A stretch of 64,000 nucleotides of DNA from an uncultured candidate division Zixibacteria bacterium (GCA_903908285.1 CAIVRH010000035.1:1-64000), one strand, 5' to 3'. Positions 1 to 10,600 are shown, counted from the stretch's first letter. The notes: generated by a model not told the origin, from the sequence alone. Made by a program: numbers and translations.

Positions 1-240
1 GATGACTTGGATCACCTGGACATCGCTTTTTTTGCCATAATCTGACTCCAATCTGAAAACGTTTCCAGTTTTTCCTCCATTATGCCATATTACTCAACCG
101 ATTACCACATTTTTACCAACACGAAACTTCCATTAACCCCGTTTTTAATTGGGACAAAATAAGAAGAAAAAACCGAGCGAAAGAAGACTAAAGAAAAAGT
201 TCATGGTACTCCCTCCAAAATTAGTTTTAAGGAGTCGTGT
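1..240. other. Upstream noncoding region
   Basis: No open frame of useful length is seen on either strand. The stretch ends in an AAGGAG ribosome-binding site just before the ATG at 241. No clear promoter was recognised. Confidence 0.5.
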
Positions 241-1161
241 ATGAGGAAACTTATCTGGCTGGTAATGGGTGTCTTTATTTTATCTGGACCTTCATGTGAA
301 AAGAAATTACCTGTGGTTAATGAGCCTGTTATCCCTTATCAAAAAGACCACTTTCCGGATGTGTTTACAGATTCATTGGGCAAAATAGCAATTGCCTATT
401 GTTATAGCGGTAGTACGGATTCTTCTTTTATTGATGCGGGAATTTATCTTTATGACTTTAAAACAGAACCGAAATTACTTCTTCGTGCGGGGGTAGCGGG
501 AATAGGTTTTCCCGGATCAGTAAGTTTTTCTCCCGACGGTAATTGGATTGCTTTTTCTGACCAAAGAATTTGGAAAATCAAATTGAATGGGGATAGTCTT
601 TCCTTTTTGGCTGCTGACAAAGCAGGTAGTTATTATTGTTTTCCAGACTGGTCGCCAGATGGCAAGAAAATTGTGTTTGACAGCGATGACGGTTCAAAAG
701 GGATTGGTATAATGGATCCGGATGGGAAAAATCTTCAATGGATAATTAACTGGGCACGTGATCCAGCTTGGTCGCCTGATGGAAACAGATTGTACTATTC
801 AAAATACACTACACAATATCAGACTGATACAAGTTATATGGAGATTTATTGTTATGACTTCTCGACACAAAAGGAGAAAAGACTAACATATTTATATCTT
901 GACACCTATACTTCAGAACCATCTGTGTCCCCTTCAGGCGAAAAAGTGGTTTTTACTATTTTAAAGCCTAGGGAATTACCGCAAGTGTGGAACATTGGAA
1001 AGGATGGAGAGAATCCCAGACAAGTTACCAGCCAGAGCGGATGTAATCCGGTATTTATTTCGGGAGAAGAAATTCTTTACGTCAAGGTCACGTGGGGTGA
1101 CGGGAAGATGTGGACAATTGGAATTGACGGGCAAAACGATAAACCAGTTTTTAATAAGTAA
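241..1161 (+). CDS. TolB-like PD40 beta-propeller lipoprotein
   Basis: This is a 306-residue exported protein. A hydrophobic N-terminus ends in Cys19 (LSGPSC), so it is probably a lipoprotein, although the -3 residue is not the usual Leu or Val. At least four PD40/WD40-like blades carry the SPDG or SPSG signature (SFSPDGNW, DWSPDGKK, AWSPDGNR, SVSPSGEK), as in the TolB propeller. Such propellers bind proteins or ligands in the envelope; no specific partner is evident here. The ATG has AAGGAG upstream at good spacing. The stop is only 14 bp before the next gene, a secreted subtilase, so the two are probably co-transcribed and may act together at the cell surface (inference). Confidence 0.8.
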   Translation: MRKLIWLVMGVFILSGPSCEKKLPVVNEPVIPYQKDHFPDVFTDSLGKIAIAYCYSGSTDSSFIDAGIYLYDFKTEPKLLLRAGVAGIGFPGSVSFSPDGNWIAFSDQRIWKIKLNGDSLSFLAADKAGSYYCFPDWSPDGKKIVFDSDDGSKGIGIMDPDGKNLQWIINWARDPAWSPDGNRLYYSKYTTQYQTDTSYMEIYCYDFSTQKEKRLTYLYLDTYTSEPSVSPSGEKVVFTILKPRELPQVWNIGKDGENPRQVTSQSGCNPVFISGEEILYVKVTWGDGKMWTIGIDGQNDKPVFNK

Positions 1162-1175
1162 AAGGGAGAAGGGAA

Positions 1176-4097
1176 ATGAAAAGGAAAATTTCTTATTTAG
1201 GAATGATATTAACCACTATTTTTGTTTATACCTATGTTTTGGCCTATGAAGCTGATATAAAAGAGGTCATTATCCACATGAGTTCTTCCGATATATTGTC
1301 ATTCCCCAACGAAAAATCTGAAGCGAAACTGGAAGAGGTTAAAATTAGTTCATTTTCACTCTACCAGCTACTCGCTAAAACGGGAGTAGAAAAAATTGCC
1401 AGAGCTTATCCTGAGTTTTCAAAAGATGATACAGTTATTTCAAGCGCTCAGGGCATACAGGTTCGTGTTGGAGATTTGACCAAGGTTCTTATCTTAAAGT
1501 TTAAGACGGAGGAAGGTGCCAATCAATTTCTTGAACAGGTAAAGACCCCTGCTTCACTCCAAGAGCTGGCCGATTTGACTAACAAACTAATTCAAGAAAA
1601 AGGTCTTTCCAAATCAACCATTAATGATATAATAAACGAAGTCAAACAAAACGGTAGAATTCAAAATCTCATCAGAAAAAATAAGCAGTATCCGGAGGTT
1701 GAGCTGGCTGAGCCAAATTATCCCGGTCAATATTTTGCTGTTCCTAATGACCCGCAGTTACCCAACCAATGGGGTCTTTTTAGTGGTTACGGGGGAATTT
1801 CTTGCATTTCTGCTTGGGATCATTACAAAGGATTGAATTCAAGGGCTATTGGCATATTGGATACTGGACTGTATCCTCATAGGGATCTCAATTTCATTGG
1901 AGATCAAACAAACTCCTATGACCATGGCACAGCCGTCGCTGGTGTAGCCTCAGCTAGAACAGATAATGGGTTAGATATTGCCGGTGTAGTTTGGCAACAT
2001 TCTTCGTCCCAGCTTCGCTCATATTTTATTGGTGCATATGACAACAATCATCCTACAGCCGGGGAAATAACGAACGGTATCAATAGAGCATTAGGTGAGT
2101 GTGGTATCATGAACATTTCCGCTGGAACTCCCAGCTCATCAATCGAGATGGGAATAGCCATGAAAAATGCCTTAAGTGGCGATGCCCTCGTGGTTTGTGC
2201 TAATGGCAAACAAGGGGATGCTACCCCTATTTACCCTGCAGTATGGGGTTTTTCCGTTGGGGCAACCGATGAGAATGGATTTTGGGCAACTTATTCAAAT
2301 TCGAATCCAGACGTAGTTGCACCAGGAGGTAAAGGAGGAGATCCTGATTACAATGACATTATGACTCTCGCCATAGTTGATCCATGGCATGCTTACAATT
2401 CAGGAACATCATTTGCCGCTCCCTTTGTCAGCGGAGCAGCCGCACTCATTTCCGGTTACATATATGATAATTTCAATCATTTTGGAGCTACAAGAAACGA
2501 TATACAAAGAATTCTCGAGATAACTGCCGTTGATAGAGGTGGAACCGGTTATGACTATCAGTATGGTTGGGGTCTGATCAACGTTAACAATGCACTTAAC
2601 AAGGTCTTAATAACAGGTTCTAATCGATTGAAGCATGAGAGTATTTCAGGAAAGGACTGGGAAGAACAAAGTGATGTGTTTGCCATGACTCTCATTGATG
2701 TGCCTGGATTAGGATATGGCACATATTTTGTTAAAAAACATACATGCTATAAAAATGTTAACTGGCAACATCCCTGCATTGGAGTACCAAGTGCTTGGGT
2801 TAATGGCACTTATACCCAGGGTTACGCAGATATGAATCCCCAATTTGGTGAAAAATGGGGTACTGTAGTTGATGGGAGTATAACTACCACGAACGCCACA
2901 TTAGAAACTAATGTCTTTGAAATCTGGGATTTTGGAGGTGATCCTTGCGGTTGGCGTCCTTGTGAACCGAATCAAGTTTCTTTCAACTATAGCGTTCTGG
3001 GCCACTTCAATATGTTTGCCCCATATAATGCCATAAGCCAACTGGTCTACAATGGGAGCACAAGCCATCACATCAAGATCGACTTCAGCGATAGTAACGA
3101 ATACCATGATGGATACCAGCTATACATCTCACATGAACATGGTTATATGACCGTAGACCTTCCTCCTAATTGTAGGACATATAACTATAGCTGTCCTTGG
3201 GGTAGCGCTAACATATCTGCCCAGATCAGACCATTCATCGGCAGCGATTATGGACCGTGGAGTAACATCACTACCACGCACAATGCCCCTAACAAACCAT
3301 CTAATTTGAGAGTGTCCATCCAACATGTCTGTGGCTGGCCGGCCTATGCCAAAATAGTTCCGGGTGAATTATACAATGGATTGCCTGTAGAAATTATAAA
3401 CGATTTCTGGGTCTCTGCTGATAGCACAGAATCAACGGATAGCCTAAACTTAATGCCATGCTGCCCCGACCATCATGACCCGCCTTGCTTTCCAACCAAT
3501 CGGGTTAAGGTTTCTTGGAATACTCCGGAATACCAATGCGGAGAGCCGGACTATTATAGGGTCCGGATACAGATGCCTACTATGCCAATACAGGTATATT
3601 ATATTGGTCCGGTATACGGCCATGAAATTGAATTCTGTGACTGGCCTAATTTTGGGCCGCAGTGGATAAGCGTAATTGCATGTAAATATGGAATCAATAG
3701 TAATGAAACAGAGGAAATGAAAAGTATGACAACAGGCGCTGCAATATGCAACAACTATCCATTTGGCAAGGAAGCACCAGGGGATGGCCAAGGTCCTTTA
3801 GCCAACAAGAGTACTCCAAACTCACTCTCCTTATCCCAAAACTACCCTAATCCTTTCAATCCAGAGACCAATATAACTTACTACCTACCCAGTGATTGTC
3901 ATGTCAATCTGTGCATCTTTAATGTCATAGCTCAGAAAGTAAGGACCCTGATAGATGAATACCAATTGCCCGGGTACAAAACTGTTCAATGGGATGGGAA
4001 GGACGAGAGTGGTAACAACGTTGCCAGCGGCATCTATTTCTATAGCCTTCAAGCAGACAAGTACAATCAAGTCAGGAAGATGATATTGATGAAATAA
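1176..4097 (+). CDS. Secreted subtilisin-like serine protease with T9SS sorting domain
   Basis: This is a 973-residue S8-family protease. A signal peptide covers about residues 1-23 and is followed by a long N-terminal region that resembles an I9-type propeptide. The catalytic triad is visible: Asp229 (GILDTG), His250 (DHGTAVAG) and Ser412 (GTSFAAPFVSG). The middle and C-terminal thirds hold beta-rich regions. The last ~85 residues start with NYPNPFNPET and end in the GIYFY...KMILMK pattern of a type IX secretion sorting (FlgD-Ig-like) domain. The protein is therefore probably exported and attached to or released from the surface. RBS GGGAGAAGGG precedes the ATG. A strong terminator hairpin follows the stop. 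The substrate is unknown. Confidence 0.93.
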   Translation: MKRKISYLGMILTTIFVYTYVLAYEADIKEVIIHMSSSDILSFPNEKSEAKLEEVKISSFSLYQLLAKTGVEKIARAYPEFSKDDTVISSAQGIQVRVGDLTKVLILKFKTEEGANQFLEQVKTPASLQELADLTNKLIQEKGLSKSTINDIINEVKQNGRIQNLIRKNKQYPEVELAEPNYPGQYFAVPNDPQLPNQWGLFSGYGGISCISAWDHYKGLNSRAIGILDTGLYPHRDLNFIGDQTNSYDHGTAVAGVASARTDNGLDIAGVVWQHSSSQLRSYFIGAYDNNHPTAGEITNGINRALGECGIMNISAGTPSSSIEMGIAMKNALSGDALVVCANGKQGDATPIYPAVWGFSVGATDENGFWATYSNSNPDVVAPGGKGGDPDYNDIMTLAIVDPWHAYNSGTSFAAPFVSGAAALISGYIYDNFNHFGATRNDIQRILEITAVDRGGTGYDYQYGWGLINVNNALNKVLITGSNRLKHESISGKDWEEQSDVFAMTLIDVPGLGYGTYFVKKHTCYKNVNWQHPCIGVPSAWVNGTYTQGYADMNPQFGEKWGTVVDGSITTTNATLETNVFEIWDFGGDPCGWRPCEPNQVSFNYSVLGHFNMFAPYNAISQLVYNGSTSHHIKIDFSDSNEYHDGYQLYISHEHGYMTVDLPPNCRTYNYSCPWGSANISAQIRPFIGSDYGPWSNITTTHNAPNKPSNLRVSIQHVCGWPAYAKIVPGELYNGLPVEIINDFWVSADSTESTDSLNLMPCCPDHHDPPCFPTNRVKVSWNTPEYQCGEPDYYRVRIQMPTMPIQVYYIGPVYGHEIEFCDWPNFGPQWISVIACKYGINSNETEEMKSMTTGAAICNNYPFGKEAPGDGQGPLANKSTPNSLSLSQNYPNPFNPETNITYYLPSDCHVNLCIFNVIAQKVRTLIDEYQLPGYKTVQWDGKDESGNNVASGIYFYSLQADKYNQVRKMILMK

Positions 4098-4114
4098 ATA
4101 GGAACATTTTATGA

Positions 4115-4170
4115 ATATGCCCCACCTTTTCTTCTTCAGTATCCGAAGAAAAGGTGGGGCATATTTTTTT
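4115..4170 (+). terminator. Rho-independent terminator after the subtilase gene
   Basis: A perfect 19-bp stem (4115-4133 with 4146-4164, core GCCCCACCTTTTCTT) is followed by a run of T. It also lies just past the stop of the minus-strand gene ending at 4208, so it may serve both directions. A CTT-rich low-complexity stretch follows at about 4172-4188. Confidence 0.9.
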
Positions 4171-4207
4171 GTCTTCTTCTTCTTCTTCAAAGTGGTGTGC
4201 GCTCTCG

Positions 4208-7200
4208 TTATAATTTCGCGGGTACGGGCTCAAATTGTGTAGCCGAGTTACCCATAAGTTTATTCGCTACTTCTCTTAAATCAGAAAGCAATTCTTTCTT
4301 CTCACTATCATTCATATAATTTTGCTTCAACTCCTCATCTTTGATATTCTCGCTCAGCTTCTTTAATATCTTTCCGGCGCTCTGTAGGTGCTGATAAGCT
4401 CTTTCAAAATCATATGCCGACAGAAATAGTTTACCCAGTTGATGATGAATTCGCCACATTATCTCCATATTATTAACCTTTTCAGCCAGCTTGGATGCAG
4501 TTTTAAGATCTTTTTGAGCAGATACTGTGTTTCTTTTCAACAATTCGAATTTTCCGGAAATCAGATAAAAGGCGGGTTGATACAATGCATACCTCTCTAT
4601 TCCGGAACTTCTGACTTGGTCCAGATACTCCTTTGACTTTTCTGTCTCACCGCAATGCAAATAAAGCTCGGCCAATTCTAAGTTGGTAGATAGAATTTCC
4701 TCTTTTGCGTTTAATTTAATTGCCAAATTTCTGGCTTTATCCAAAAACCTTAAAGCATCTTCAAATTGTCCATTTCTTCTGGCAAGCCGGCTTTTGATCT
4801 GGTAAACACTAATCAAAGACCTCTCGTCATCTATGGTATTTATTATTTGAATAGCTTCTTCCAAAAGCTGATGCGATATCTGATCGTTATTGAAAACACA
4901 GAAGAATCTTCCCAAACTTATAAGAATCAAAATGTGTAATTCCTTATCTTCTATTCTTTCTGCAATATCCTTGGATTTTTGAAAATATTCGTAAGCTCTT
5001 TGATATTCACCCAGCTCAAAATATGTTATACCTAGATCTTTTGACATGCGCCCAACCCTTTCCGTAAATTCGATCTCGAGAGCCAAATCCAATCCCTTCT
5101 GTCCATATTCCAGTGCACTGGCATAAGTCCCGATTGTCCGATAGACTTCACTTAGATTCTCCAGGTTGAACGTCTTTTCCTTTTTGTTTTCTATCTTTTC
5201 ATTTATAGCCAGGGATTCTTGGTAGTGCCTGATGGCTTCAGTGTATTCTCCCAAGCAAAAATGGGTTTGCCCTATATTATTTAAACAGCGGGCAATCCAC
5301 TCCTGCTCATCCAGTTCTCCGTATATGGTCAAGGTTTCAGTAAAGTATTTCAGTGCTTCAGAGTATTGATGCAATGACCAGTATACCAGTCCTATGTTAT
5401 TAAAAGTAGAAGCTCGATAGGATCTATTGTCTTGTTTTTGGTCAATTTCGAGGGCATTCCTGAAAGAGGTGAGAGCATTTTCATATTGACTATCTGTCCA
5501 GTAAAGTAAACCCAAATAGCTTAGGGTATTGGCGTGCTCTATCGGATCGTCCAACTTTTCGTGGATTTGCATAGCTTTTTTGAGAGTCGTTATCCCCTTC
5601 TGGTAATCATGCTTAAGTCTATAGACCTCAGCTAAATTATTATATGCTTTCGTTTGAGCTTTAAGATCGGAGGAGGTTTGGATCATTCTCAACACCGTTT
5701 TGTAATCTCTTTCCGCCTGGTTCAGCTCGCCCACCTTTTTGCAGAAATCCGCTCTTCTGGTTAGAACCAGTGCACGTTTATTTTGGACACTGGACATGTC
5801 GGTAAATTTAGAAGCTAATTTCAGAGCCTTATCTAAGTAACCCAAAACCTCCTGGTTGGCAAAGCGCCGCTCCATTTTTTCTGCGGAGAGGAGGGCATAT
5901 TGATATGCCTTATCATACTCCTGGCCTTCAAGGTAATGATGGGTGATCTCGAAGACCGATTCCTCCGCTTCATCCGGATTTTGCTTCTCTAAAAGCTCCG
6001 CTACCGCCTTATGCCAGAAGATTCGTTTTCCCTTTTTGGATCTCCGATAAAGTATGGTCTGCAGGCTCTGATTGGCGAACTCGTAATACGTTCCCTCTTT
6101 TTGAAACTCATCCTTTCTGGTTAATAGCTGTACATTGGTCAATGTGGTTAAAATCTCCGATAGGGTTTTAGCATCGAAGAGATTGAGAGCCTGCATCAAG
6201 CCATAGGAGAATCTTTTTCCGATTATGGCTGCCACACTAAGAAAATCTAAGATACTATTATCATATCCCTTTAGATTCTGAAGCAAAACAGATTCAATGG
6301 AGTCGGGAATCGTGTATTTCTTCAGGTATTCGGGATCCGTTATCCAAACGGAATCTTTTAAGAAAACTACGTTCTTCTCCAACAGATATTTCAGAACCTC
6401 TATTACAAAATATGGATTGCCGGAGGTCCTTTGATAAACATAGGAGGAAAAATCTTCAGGGAATTTGTTCTGGCAAAGTTTAGACGAAATCAGATTCTTG
6501 GTATTAGAGAGATCAAATCGATCGAGTTTCAAACAGCTTTCTTCACCTTTTCCGGAGTCAAGATCAAGGCAGGCTTGGAGCGGTGCATTCTCTTTTTGCC
6601 TTTCTTCCCGAAAAGCACAACACCAAAATATCTTACCCCTGTTCTTTTGTGACTGACAATATTTTAAAAACCGAAGGGTGGAAGAATCTGCCCATTGAAG
6701 ATTGTCGATGATCATTACCAGAGGAATGGTACAAGATATATCCACGAGAAGATCATAGACTGCTTGATGGAAAACGGCTTGGGCTTCTGCGGTTCCAGTG
6801 AGGGTACTGCCCGGGACTGATTCCGTGGAGAAGAAGGAGCCTTCTTTTAATTTCTTGAAGATATCCTTGAAGTTAAAAACGAACTGGGCGGGGCACTGAT
6901 TTTCCACATAAGACACCAGCTTATGCCAAATATCTATCAAGGGTTGATAGGCTATGGTTTGATCTTGCAGACAGTTTGAGTCTACCACCGTAATCCCTTG
7001 AAGTTGACAAGTCACTTTGAGATGTTGAAGAAGCAGAGTCTTGCCTACCCCTTGTTCCCCGGATATAAATATGCAGCTTCCCTGTACGGAGGTGGCCTTT
7101 TTGAGATTATCTTCGAGGCATCGGGATTCTATTTCCCGGCCCACCAAGGGACCACTATAGAGATGGCTAAGCCGGTTTTTGGGGTATGGATGATCCAGCT

Positions 7201-8074
7201 TCAATTTTTTTTTGAAGTCATTTAGAAATCCGAGTTCCAGCATTTGTTTAATCCGGTTGGCATCTTTTGGTCGTTCAGAAGGAGATTTTTCCAAAAGTTT
7301 TATGACCAGCTCATTTAGAGATGGAGGGATGTACGGGTTGATCTCGGAGGGTGGCAGTGGTCTTTGTTGCAGGTGGGCGGAGATTATTTTAACCGGATCC
7401 TCAGAGGAAAAGGGAAGTTTCGAGGTAACCAGCTTATATAAGATAACCCCCAAGGAGTAAAGATCGGTTCTTTCATCCAAAGGCTCCTCTTTGAACATCT
7501 CCGGGGCCATATAAGGGAGGGTACCTTTAATCTCCTTTACTCGCTTTGATCCGATTTCCTCCGCTAATCCGAAGTCCAGTATTTTAGGACGAAATATCTG
7601 GTCCGTTATTTTTATGTTGTCCGGTTTTAAATCGCAATGAGCCAATCCCCGCAGATGAAGAAATTCCAAAATATCGCAGATTTGCCAGATTAAAAGGTAA
7701 AGTCTTTCAAATTCGGATGCTGGTTTAGGGGATTGGAATGGATCAATAAAGCTTTCTGACAGGCTTTTCCCCGCCACGAATTCCATAGTGAAATAGGGGA
7801 TAGGGGCAGCTTTCAAATCGGCTTGGTTTAAGTATCCGAAGTCAAAGGCTTCCACTACTCCGGGGTGTTTAAGCTGGCAGAGAAGGTGGAATTCCTTTTG
7901 AAAGCTCTCCGCCATTACCGGATTTGCCAAACCGGAAAAGAGAACTTTGATGGCTACATTCTGGTTGGTCCATCGATCGAGAGCCTGGTATACTTTGCCA
8001 ATCCCACCTTCTCCCAGATCCTGCAATATTTGATATCGATGTGATAATATCTGCGGATTTTCCTGTTTGGACAT
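4208..8074 (-). CDS. Ser/Thr protein kinase - AAA/STAND ATPase - TPR protein
   Basis: This 1288-residue cytoplasmic signalling protein has three parts. Residues 14-280 form a Pkn-type kinase with a glycine-rich loop (GEGGIGKV, 21-28), Lys43, catalytic Asp148 and DFG Asp167. The HRD motif reads HCD, so it is a non-RD kinase. Residues ~310-700 form an Orc1/STAND-like ATPase (VGRE linker at 311, Walker A GEQGVGKT at 339-346). The rest is about ten TPR repeats (for example the segments with YNNLAEVYR, NNIGLVYW and NNIGQTHF). No DNA-binding or effector domain is present. It lies 113 bp downstream of a GAF-PAS histidine kinase on the same strand, so phosphorylation crosstalk is plausible (inference). 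It matches the N-terminal two thirds of the fusion protein at 56763-61790. Confidence 0.9.
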   Translation of the reverse strand: MSKQENPQILSHRYQILQDLGEGGIGKVYQALDRWTNQNVAIKVLFSGLANPVMAESFQKEFHLLCQLKHPGVVEAFDFGYLNQADLKAAPIPYFTMEFVAGKSLSESFIDPFQSPKPASEFERLYLLIWQICDILEFLHLRGLAHCDLKPDNIKITDQIFRPKILDFGLAEEIGSKRVKEIKGTLPYMAPEMFKEEPLDERTDLYSLGVILYKLVTSKLPFSSEDPVKIISAHLQQRPLPPSEINPYIPPSLNELVIKLLEKSPSERPKDANRIKQMLELGFLNDFKKKLKLDHPYPKNRLSHLYSGPLVGREIESRCLEDNLKKATSVQGSCIFISGEQGVGKTLLLQHLKVTCQLQGITVVDSNCLQDQTIAYQPLIDIWHKLVSYVENQCPAQFVFNFKDIFKKLKEGSFFSTESVPGSTLTGTAEAQAVFHQAVYDLLVDISCTIPLVMIIDNLQWADSSTLRFLKYCQSQKNRGKIFWCCAFREERQKENAPLQACLDLDSGKGEESCLKLDRFDLSNTKNLISSKLCQNKFPEDFSSYVYQRTSGNPYFVIEVLKYLLEKNVVFLKDSVWITDPEYLKKYTIPDSIESVLLQNLKGYDNSILDFLSVAAIIGKRFSYGLMQALNLFDAKTLSEILTTLTNVQLLTRKDEFQKEGTYYEFANQSLQTILYRRSKKGKRIFWHKAVAELLEKQNPDEAEESVFEITHHYLEGQEYDKAYQYALLSAEKMERRFANQEVLGYLDKALKLASKFTDMSSVQNKRALVLTRRADFCKKVGELNQAERDYKTVLRMIQTSSDLKAQTKAYNNLAEVYRLKHDYQKGITTLKKAMQIHEKLDDPIEHANTLSYLGLLYWTDSQYENALTSFRNALEIDQKQDNRSYRASTFNNIGLVYWSLHQYSEALKYFTETLTIYGELDEQEWIARCLNNIGQTHFCLGEYTEAIRHYQESLAINEKIENKKEKTFNLENLSEVYRTIGTYASALEYGQKGLDLALEIEFTERVGRMSKDLGITYFELGEYQRAYEYFQKSKDIAERIEDKELHILILISLGRFFCVFNNDQISHQLLEEAIQIINTIDDERSLISVYQIKSRLARRNGQFEDALRFLDKARNLAIKLNAKEEILSTNLELAELYLHCGETEKSKEYLDQVRSSGIERYALYQPAFYLISGKFELLKRNTVSAQKDLKTASKLAEKVNNMEIMWRIHHQLGKLFLSAYDFERAYQHLQSAGKILKKLSENIKDEELKQNYMNDSEKKELLSDLREVANKLMGNSATQFEPVPAKL

Positions 8075-8187
8075 CGGCTCAAGAAAGAGGAAAGTTTATT
8101 TGCTAAGGAAATCTTCAATGATTTGCTTATTTGACTGGATAAATTTTATATAAAAGGATTCAGCATATATAATAGAGCTATAAGCAG

Positions 8188-10017
8188 CTACTCTTTAATC
8201 ATCGGCAGATTAATAGTGAAGGTGGTGCCAGCCGGAGAGCTTTCCACAAAGATTTTGCCATGGTGATTCTTCACAATTTTTTCGCAGATGACCAAACCAA
8301 ATCCATGCCCGCTGGTCTTGGTAGTGAAATGAGGTTCGAATATCTTAGAGAGAAGCTCCGCCGGTATTCCCGGACCATTATCCGTGATCTTTATCTCAGC
8401 TATCTCCTCTCTTTTAACATAAGCGGTAGTGATGCTCAAGATTCCGGCATGTGACGTCGGGGGTGTATTCATGGCTTCCGCCGCATTGTTAAACAGGTTT
8501 AAAAGGACTTGCTGAATCTGCCCGACATCCATAGGCAGCGGAGACAGGCTGGGATCAAAGCTGGTCTGGAAACTTATTCTCGAATACAACTCCTGGGGTT
8601 TTAAAGAGAAGATCAAGTCTTCGATTAAGATTCGCAGATCATACTCGGTAATCTTCGTTTCCAGCTTGGAGAAATCTACCATCCCCTCGGTAAACCGTTT
8701 CATCCTCTCCACATTCTCCTGGATGGCCTTGACGTTTTTCTCAGATTTGACCAGCTCACCTTTATTCAAGTTCAACGAGAGGAGCTCGGCGTTGTTCATG
8801 ATGATGGTGAGATAATTATTCAGCTCATGGCCGATATAGGCAGCCATTTCCCCCTTCACCACCAGGTTTTGCGAGTAGATTAAATATTTCTCGGCGATCA
8901 CTTTCTCGGTGATGTCCTCGATCACGATAATCAGCCCCAGGATGCGGTTATCGTGGCTGTTGAGCGGGCTCACCTTCAACGACAAGGCGATCTCCTCGGA
9001 CTGAAATTTGTGGTAGGACTTTGCCTCTTCGAAGGGCTCTCCGGTATATAACACCTGATAGCATATCTTTTTCCAGCGCGCCTTCTCTTCCGCCGGGAAT
9101 AGATCCAATAAGAACAGGTTTCTTAAAGGACGGTGCAGATCCTCGCTCCAGCCGGTCTTTTTGAAGATTTCCTGGGATGCCCGGTTGGCAATGGTTATCT
9201 TAAGATTGTTGTCCACTACCACTATGCCTACCGGGGTTTTGTTCACCACGTTCTCGTTATAGATTTTCATGGACAAAAGGTTCTCGTAAAGCTTGGCATT
9301 CTCTATGGCGATAGCTGCCTGACTGGCAAAAAGCTCGAAAAGATAGAGGTCGCTTTGGAGAAAAATGTTGCTTTTGGAGCTGTTGTCCAGATACAAAATA
9401 CCAATGATCTTTTCCTTGCTTTTCAAAGGAACGCACATGATGGATTTTAAATCCAGCTCCACTATGCTTTTCTGCTTGGAATATCTCTCGTCGTGCTGGG
9501 CATCGGAGGTGTAGGTGGATTTTCCGGTTTTGGCCACATTGTTAGCGATGGACATGGATATGCGGAAGTCCTCCTTGGACAGGGATTCCTTGCTAATATT
9601 ATGTGCAGTTTTGAACTGCAAGGTTCCCTCCTCATCCAATAACATCAAGAATCCGCGTTCCGCCCGCAACAGCTTGCTGGCCCGGCGCATCACCATCTGA
9701 AGGATATCATCCAAGACCAATGTGGAATTGATGGCTTTGCTTATATCCAGCAAAGCTTCCAGATCATCTCTTCTTACCCGGGCAGAATCGGGAGAGGAGG
9801 ATTTTTCTTCCTCCGTTTCCAATCGCGGTTGAGCTGATTTAACCTGCTCGAAGATCGCTTCCATCTGAGCCAAAGTATCATCCAGATCCATTTCTTGATG
9901 GTCTGCATTTGTATCCGGAGTCGTTCCCTTGGAAGCAGTATTTTGTGGAATTTTGGTTTCTCCGAATACAGCCTTATCTTCAGCTTTAGTCATTTTTCTT
10001 GCATCTGGGGTAGACAT
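8188..10017 (-). CDS. GAF-PAS sensor histidine kinase
   Basis: This 609-residue protein has no membrane segment, so it is probably a cytoplasmic sensor. A low-complexity N-terminus (1-85) precedes a GAF domain (~90-245), a PAS domain (~255-375), a HisKA dimerisation domain with phospho-acceptor His397 (GHELNN) and a HATPase domain (N-box NLFNNAAEAM, G1 DNGPGIP, G2 GHGFGLVI). No receiver domain is attached and no cognate response regulator lies next to it. The gene immediately downstream is the Ser/Thr kinase-TPR protein. Its GAF domain resembles the GAF in the fusion kinase at 56763-61790, including a shared CVPLK segment and a YLDxxS motif. Confidence 0.92.
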   Translation of the reverse strand: MSTPDARKMTKAEDKAVFGETKIPQNTASKGTTPDTNADHQEMDLDDTLAQMEAIFEQVKSAQPRLETEEEKSSSPDSARVRRDDLEALLDISKAINSTLVLDDILQMVMRRASKLLRAERGFLMLLDEEGTLQFKTAHNISKESLSKEDFRISMSIANNVAKTGKSTYTSDAQHDERYSKQKSIVELDLKSIMCVPLKSKEKIIGILYLDNSSKSNIFLQSDLYLFELFASQAAIAIENAKLYENLLSMKIYNENVVNKTPVGIVVVDNNLKITIANRASQEIFKKTGWSEDLHRPLRNLFLLDLFPAEEKARWKKICYQVLYTGEPFEEAKSYHKFQSEEIALSLKVSPLNSHDNRILGLIIVIEDITEKVIAEKYLIYSQNLVVKGEMAAYIGHELNNYLTIIMNNAELLSLNLNKGELVKSEKNVKAIQENVERMKRFTEGMVDFSKLETKITEYDLRILIEDLIFSLKPQELYSRISFQTSFDPSLSPLPMDVGQIQQVLLNLFNNAAEAMNTPPTSHAGILSITTAYVKREEIAEIKITDNGPGIPAELLSKIFEPHFTTKTSGHGFGLVICEKIVKNHHGKIFVESSPAGTTFTINLPMIKE

Positions 10018-10290
10018 AGTCTTTTCCCTTCATAAAAGAGACTTTAACTAAAATGCCTAAGTTCTTTAATATTATCGGTTAAGAGGGCAAATTGCTTAAT
10101 AGAAAATTGTTTATTTGGTGAAAATATTCATGGAGTTGATTTGATCAAAAAATGGTGGATGGTTTGTGATTTTTGATATATCTACTCTTCTGCATTGGAC
10201 ACCCTTTTCGCTACGGTAAGGTTAATATAGAGTTGTGGTTTTCATGACGAAAAAGAAGAAGTTAGAGATAAAAAATACGTAATCTCCCAA

Positions 10291-10600
10291 ATTCTCTGTA
10301 AGAATTCACTTTTTGCTCAAACCAGCGATTAAGATGAGAATTTAGGCTAAAAGCGAAGATTTATTCTAGCTCCAATCTCTTGACTTTCAACTGCTTCCGA
10401 TGTTTCTTCTGTGGTTTTATATTTAAAATGAATCACCTGAATATCAGAATAGGTATTGACATTAATAATTAGTTGAGTATCTTATTTATAGTATCAAATT
10501 GATAGCTTTTATTAACCCAGAATAGCATTGGGGATAAACAAATGAATGGATATCCTGCCTATTCATGTTTTTTCTCAATGTGTAGTTTGCGTCTTTGAGT
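10291..10600 (+). repeat. Upstream regulatory repeat, copy 1
   Basis: The segment aligns by eye with 13069-13400 and 16098-16420 in the same order and similar spacing. It includes the inverted repeat TTGActtTCAA inside a fully conserved ~20-bp block. This copy is more diverged than the other two and ends nearer to its gene. Confidence 0.7.
10456..10483 (+). promoter_or_regulatory. Candidate sigma-70-type promoter in upstream repeat copy 1
   Basis: TTGACA (10456-10461), a 16-bp spacer and TATCTT (10478-10483). The same TTGACA at the same place occurs in the other two copies (13234 and 16263), also with 16-bp spacers. Confidence 0.45.

Noticed and set aside
1-240. A truncated minus-strand gene at the left edge
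   Set aside because: Short frames there end within about ten codons; there is no support for a coding region.
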